Assembly (NCBI GenBank): GCA_021780535.1
Contig: JAJXYN010000006.1
Span: 1 to 8,239, forward strand
Direction of reading: 5' to 3'
Length of the DNA stretch: 8,239 nt
Source of the DNA: a bacterium
GTDB lineage: Bacteria > Patescibacteria > ABY1 > JAGPKW01
Shown in pieces: positions 5,506 to 8,239 of this stretch. The notes below the pieces were generated by a model. That model did no database searches. It saw nothing but the letters and a program-made list of their open reading frames with translations, and was not told the DNA's origin. Both the position numbers and the translations under genes were made by a program. Positions within the stretch are counted from its first letter, which is position 1. Each line of letters begins with the position of its first letter.

Positions 5506-5514
5506 TTATCCACA
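5506..5514 (+). promoter_or_regulatory. DnaA-box match TTATCCACA next to the nrdD promoter
   Basis: Exact match to the strongest E. coli-type DnaA box. It lies in the -10/-35 spacer of the nrdD promoter, on the opposite strand. DnaA control of ribonucleotide reductase genes is known for E. coli nrdAB; here it is inferred. Confidence 0.45.
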
Positions 5515-5557
5515 TTTTTTAAAAAACTTATCAATAATTAATTAACACTTAATTAAC

Positions 5558-5584
5558 ATTTTTTATCAAAAACTAGCAAATAAA
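5558..5584. repeat. 27-bp direct repeat, copy 1
   Basis: Identical over 27 bases to 5634-5660, 76 bases apart. The minus strand contains CTAGTTTTTGATAAAAAAT, which resembles the GTTTTTTGATATAAT block of the two left-hand promoters. It may be a duplicated regulator site or a decayed promoter. Confidence 0.7.
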
Positions 5585-5633
5585 TTTTTATTTTTTGTTT
5601 TTTGTTTTAAATTTTTGTTTATTTTTAGCCAAT

Positions 5634-5660
5634 ATTTTTTATCAAAAACTAGCAAATAAA
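5634..5660. repeat. 27-bp direct repeat, copy 2
   Basis: Second exact copy of the repeat at 5558-5584. It lies directly after the yebC terminator stem in transcription order, and its A/T bases supply part of that terminator's T-tract. Confidence 0.7.
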
Positions 5661-5682
5661 AATTTCACAACACGTGTGAAAT
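5658..5682 (-). terminator. Intrinsic terminator of yebC
   Basis: Minus strand: stem ATTTCACA / TGTGAAAT (8 bp, 5675-5682 with 5662-5669), loop CGTGT, then TTTT and a further T-rich run. It lies 43 bases past the yebC stop codon. The centre also forms the palindrome ACACGTGT (5670-5677), so a protein-binding role is an alternative. Confidence 0.6.
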
Positions 5683-5685
5683 ATT

Positions 5686-5694
5686 TTATCCACA
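5686..5694 (+). promoter_or_regulatory. DnaA-box match TTATCCACA behind yebC
   Basis: Second exact TTATCCACA in this spacer, same orientation as the one at 5506-5514 and 180 bases away. It lies between the yebC stop codon and the yebC terminator hairpin. Function is inferred. Confidence 0.35.
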
Positions 5695-5725
5695 AAACAT
5701 AAATAATTTTAAGTTTTAAAATTTT

Positions 5726-6436
5726 CTAAAAATTCCCCCACCATTCAACAACGTCATCATTAGAATCAATTTCATCAACTAATCTCTCAACAGACTTCAT
5801 TTGCTCATCATTAAGGTCTAAAGAATCTTTTGGAACGTATTTAATTTCAGCTGATTCGGTTTTAATATTTTTATCATCAAGAAATTTTTTTAAATTTTGC
5901 AATTCAGACACATCACAATAAATTATAAGAAATTCATTATCTTCTTGAACATCGCTAGCACCATTTTCTATCAATTCTAATTCTAAATCTTCACTTTTCA
6001 TTTTTAACTCTTCATTTTTTATCTGTATTTCTCCTTTTTGTTCAAAATTCCAACCAACCGGAGACATAACACCACCAGCTTTTGAAAATAAATGTCTAAT
6101 CTCACCGGCAGTTCTATTACGACTATCAGTCAAACACTTAACAATAAATTGAGTATTAAAAGGTCCAATAGCTTCGTAAACAAGCTCCTCAAAAGCTTCG
6201 CCTTCTATTTCACCAGTACCTTTTTTAATAGCTTTATCAATATTATCTTTTGGCATAGATGCATCACGCGCCTTCTCCACAAACATACGAAGAGCAAAAT
6301 TAGTATTAATATCTCCGCCTTTTTCTCTAGCGGCAACAGTAATAAGTCTAGATAGTTTTGTAAAAACAGATGATCGTTTAGCATCAGCCACAGCTTTCTG
6401 ACGATGAGTAGTAGCCCATTTAGAATGTCCTGACAT
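5726..6436 (-). CDS. yebC: YebC/TACO1-family protein (translation factor or transcriptional regulator)
   Basis: 236 residues, the usual family length. Seen: the hallmark N-terminus MSGHSKWATTHRQKAVADAK, RSSVFTKLSRLITVAAREKGGD, MPKDNIDKAIKKGTG (61-75), E-A-I-G-P, NRTAGEIRHLFSKAGG (107-122) and the closing VEWWGNF, in the family's three-domain order. Members were first described as DNA-binding regulators (PmpR); newer work ties the family, including mitochondrial TACO1, to translation of proline-rich stretches. Which applies here cannot be told. ATG at 6434-6436 is fixed by the conserved first residues; no Shine-Dalgarno. It has its own promoter (6472-6499) and a terminator, so it is probably a single-gene unit rather than part of the nrd cluster. 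The stop is TAG. The lysine/glutamate-rich stretch at about 137-155 replaces a variable loop of similar length. Confidence 0.95.
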   Translation of the reverse strand: MSGHSKWATTHRQKAVADAKRSSVFTKLSRLITVAAREKGGDINTNFALRMFVEKARDASMPKDNIDKAIKKGTGEIEGEAFEELVYEAIGPFNTQFIVKCLTDSRNRTAGEIRHLFSKAGGVMSPVGWNFEQKGEIQIKNEELKMKSEDLELELIENGASDVQEDNEFLIIYCDVSELQNLKKFLDDKNIKTESAEIKYVPKDSLDLNDEQMKSVERLVDEIDSNDDVVEWWGNF

Positions 6437-6471
6437 AATTAATAAATTAAAAATAAAAACAACTAAGAGTT

Positions 6472-6499
6472 ATTATAAGCCATAACAAGCAAAAAACAA
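6472..6499 (-). promoter_or_regulatory. Promoter of yebC
   Basis: Minus strand: -35 TTGTTT (6494-6499), 16-base spacer, -10 TATAAT (6472-6477). The expected start is near 6465, giving a leader of about 29 bases before the ATG at 6436. It begins about 11 bases after the stop of the upstream gene, and no terminator is seen between them. Confidence 0.6.
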
Positions 6500-6510
6500 G
6501 TAGTTATATT

Positions 6511-7071
6511 CTATTTCTTAAATTCATATTCTTTACATTTATTCCTTATAATATTCTGTTCTTTATCTGTCCTATCTAATCCAATAATATTATTTAATAA
6601 CATAATATTTAAATCAGTTTTATCAAAAACGCAATTCAAATTTTTTGTTTTTAAAGTTGAATTATCTATAAAAAAATTACATTTATCTTTTTGACCATTA
6701 TCTCCAAATATAACATAAATAACTCCATTTGTTTTTATAAATTGGGACTCTTTACATTCGTTAAATTTAGGTTCAAAACAGTTTATATCTTTACATATTT
6801 CAAGCAAAGATTTTTTTTGATTTTCTGTTAAAGAATTCACAATTGTGTGATTATTTAAATCATTTCCAGTAGAAATTAATACAGCCTTCTTCCCATTAAT
6901 TTCAGTTAGTACCCCATCATTATTTTTTACGGTATCATTTTTAACATTATTAATATTACTAATTTTAGTATTGCTTTTATTATTTTTAAAAACAACAAAA
7001 AACATTAATATAAAAATACATACAACAAAAACTGCACTCACAATAATTAAAACTTTCTTTTTTTTATTCAT
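6511..7071 (-). CDS. Unknown single-pass membrane protein with cysteine-containing outer domain
   Basis: 186 residues; family not recognised. Seen: MNKKKK followed by one strong hydrophobic segment (about 7-28), then an Asn/Lys-rich linker (29-52) and a folded-looking domain to the end. The lysines before the membrane segment predict the C-terminal part outside the cytoplasm. It carries six cysteines (93, 98, 106, 131, 147, 179), an even number suited to three disulfides; Cys18 is in the membrane segment and no lipobox is evident. I chose ATG at 7069-7071; an in-frame start farther upstream would overlap the end of the cysteine-rich gene and add 26 residues read from its shifted frame. It starts 19 bases after that gene's stop, so the two are probably one transcript and may act together at the surface. 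Stop TAG. Confidence 0.75.
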   Translation of the reverse strand: MNKKKKVLIIVSAVFVVCIFILMFFVVFKNNKSNTKISNINNVKNDTVKNNDGVLTEINGKKAVLISTGNDLNNHTIVNSLTENQKKSLLEICKDINCFEPKFNECKESQFIKTNGVIYVIFGDNGQKDKCNFFIDNSTLKTKNLNCVFDKTDLNIMLLNNIIGLDRTDKEQNIIRNKCKEYEFKK

Positions 7072-7090
7072 ATAAAATAAATTAACACAT

Positions 7091-8239
7091 TTATTCCCTA
7101 CAACAATGACCGGTACAATTATATGCATTACATGGACTACAATAATCATAGATTATACCTCCACTACAATTATAAATTTTTGTGCAATTTTTAAAACCAA
7201 TAGTTGCAGTTCCACAATCACTTCCAGAACATATTGAAGAAGTAGAATCTGTAATATAGTATCGATTAACTGTAGCCACTGTTCCGGTATTATAGCAATC
7301 GCCACTTATTAAATATTTAGTTTGTGTCCAATACCCATCACCAGCACAATATGCACCACTCCAAGCACTAAAATCAGATGCCGTGCATATTCTCTGACAA
7401 CTATTTTTATATGATCCAGCATTAATACATCCCAAAGAATAGCAGGTATTATAACAAGTACTAGAATGATAACAAAAAAGAATATTACTACTACAACCAC
7501 CACCAGGACAAGGGATCTCCATATTACCACTACAAGATCCACATTCATATGGATTACACTGGTAAACACTAGCTGGACAATATCCAGTAGTACTAGAATC
7601 ACAATATGAACAATTTTGTTGAGGATCAATTGCAACACTAGATCCCGATAGTTTACATTGCGTACCATTTCCACTGTAAATAAATTTTTGAGCAGCCCAC
7701 CCTAAAGGAGTACACTCAGTATGAGTGCTTCCCCATGCATAAACACAAGCACTACAATCAGTTGAAGCTTTACTTCCAGCATTTGACCATGTTTCTGGAG
7801 CACAAAGAACCTCAGTAGTAAGTCCTCCTGTACAATAATTATTAGCATCACATGTTTTGCAAGTAGTATCAGATTTAGAATCAGCATCATAAGTTCCAGC
7901 AGGACAAGCAGTACAAGCAGTAGCTCCATTAGTAGAAGACCCTCCTGTTATATTTGCAGTATTTGTATAATTTCCAACAGTACATGGTGTACAGAAAGTA
8001 GAGCCATCATTAGCTGCATACGTTCCAGCACCACAAGAATTACAAACACTGTTTGCTGTACCAGCAGAGTTACCTATTGTTCCAGCAGCACAAGCTTTTT
8101 GATTAGTAGAACCAACAGCAGTAGAACCAGAACAAGTAGTTCCATTAACACCATTAGCACCAGTAGTACAACTACCAGCATCAGGGTTCTTACAAACAAC
8201 ACTTCCTTCAGAATCTTGATATGTACCATTAGGACAAGA
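7091..8239 (-). CDS. Very cysteine-rich repeat protein, probably cell-surface; N-terminus outside the window
   Basis: An open frame of 382 codons runs from the right edge to TAA at 7091-7093; the start is not in the window. By my count 44 residues are cysteine (over 11%), many as CxxC pairs. The N-terminal half visible here has repeats of the type C-x-x-C-x-A-G-T-Y with Gly/Ser/Thr/Asn-rich spacers, for example CPAGTYDADSKSDTTC and CGAGTYAANDGSTFC. These resemble ephrin-receptor/TNFR-like (GCC2/GCC3) or furin-like repeats, known mainly in eukaryotes, for example protist surface proteins. The C-terminal half is denser in cysteine and tyrosine and less regular, ending H-C-C-R-E. No membrane anchor or sorting motif is seen at the C-terminus. 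Inferred role: disulfide-stabilised secreted or surface protein, perhaps in host contact. Internal Met codons are not good starts, as the frame is open throughout. Confidence 0.85.
   Translation of the reverse strand, partial: SCPNGTYQDSEGSVVCKNPDAGSCTTGANGVNGTTCSGSTAVGSTNQKACAAGTIGNSAGTANSVCNSCGAGTYAANDGSTFCTPCTVGNYTNTANITGGSSTNGATACTACPAGTYDADSKSDTTCKTCDANNYCTGGLTTEVLCAPETWSNAGSKASTDCSACVYAWGSTHTECTPLGWAAQKFIYSGNGTQCKLSGSSVAIDPQQNCSYCDSSTTGYCPASVYQCNPYECGSCSGNMEIPCPGGGCSSNILFCYHSSTCYNTCYSLGCINAGSYKNSCQRICTASDFSAWSGAYCAGDGYWTQTKYLISGDCYNTGTVATVNRYYITDSTSSICSGSDCGTATIGFKNCTKIYNCSGGIIYDYCSPCNAYNCTGHCCRE

Larger units (their letters stand above)
5375..5725. other. 351-base regulatory spacer between yebC and nrdD
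   Basis: No gene on either strand. From the yebC side it holds a DnaA-box match (5686-5694), the yebC terminator hairpin (5662-5682) and two copies of a 27-bp direct repeat (5558-5584, 5634-5660) with a T-rich stretch between them. Nearer nrdD come a second DnaA-box match (5506-5514), the nrdD promoter (5495-5503) and the tandem array (5420-5467). Confidence 0.6.

Noticed and set aside
5375..5725. Replication origin between yebC and nrdD (two perfect DnaA boxes, A/T-rich stretch, direct repeats).
   Set aside because: No dnaA, dnaN or other origin genes are nearby, there are only two boxes in this spacer, and one sits directly at the nrdD promoter. Regulation of nrdD explains them better; GC-skew over the full genome would decide.
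5985..6035. Inserted repeat in yebC coding for a lysine/glutamate-rich stretch (NEELKMKSEDLE).
   Set aside because: It looks like a mobile low-complexity repeat, but the protein length between the flanking family motifs is about normal, so it is a divergent loop rather than an insertion.
652..6355. Plus-strand frames at 652-834, 3380-3640 and 6092-6355.
   Set aside because: Each is antisense inside a well-supported minus-strand gene and has no family resemblance.
7309..7929. Hydrophobic, valine/leucine-rich frames inside the cysteine-rich gene (7309-7674 and 7702-7929, minus strand).
   Set aside because: They are shifted readings of the TGT-rich cysteine-rich gene, whose own frame is open throughout. 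The apparent hydrophobicity comes from GTN/TTN codons.
7080..8239. Frameshifted or broken gene in the right part of the window.
   Set aside because: Reading from the edge in one minus-strand frame gives 382 codons without a stop, so the gene is intact here and only cut by the window.

Overview
The window is a very AT-rich bacterial segment (well under 30% G+C by eye) in which every supportable gene lies on the minus strand, so it is read from right to left. The compact layout, the near absence of Shine-Dalgarno sequences in front of genes, an oxygen-independent ribonucleotide reductase and a giant-style cysteine-rich surface protein suggest a host-associated or anaerobic Patescibacteria/CPR-type organism. 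That placement is an inference of moderate confidence. The seven visible stop codons are TAA or TAG, never TGA. No TGA is read through in the long genes, so recoding of UGA to glycine (as in Gracilibacteria/Absconditabacteria) is neither shown nor needed.

Right part (8239 to 6511): the C-terminal 382 residues of a secreted-looking protein with 44 cysteines, followed after 19 bases by a small membrane-anchored protein with six cysteines outside the membrane. Middle (6436 to 5726): yebC, with its own promoter and a terminator-like hairpin behind it.

Centre (5725 to 1482): the deoxynucleotide synthesis cluster. nrdD (class III, anaerobic ribonucleoside-triphosphate reductase) has its ATP-cone, active-site core and zinc site but ends before the glycyl-radical segment. 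That segment (RVMGYHRP) is a separate 58-codon gene 329 bases downstream, with its own promoter and structured leader. A small CxxC redoxin and the radical-SAM activase nrdG follow. The parts fit together: NrdG would make the radical on the small protein, the small protein would complete the NrdD active site, and the redoxin is a candidate electron donor. The promoters of nrdD and of the small gene share an extended -10 (TGTTATAAT) with a DnaA-box match just upstream.

Left part (1481 to 1): tRNA-Cys(GCA) with promoter and strong terminator, then a membrane-anchored two-domain thioredoxin-fold protein cut by the left edge. An exported thiol oxidoreductase and cysteine-rich exported proteins in one window suggest an active extracytoplasmic disulfide chemistry.

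The most unusual things are the split NrdD, the matched promoters in front of its two halves, and several elaborate inverted repeats in the spacers of this cluster (26-bp perfect palindrome, 86-base hairpin, 8-bp tandem array, 27-bp direct repeat).
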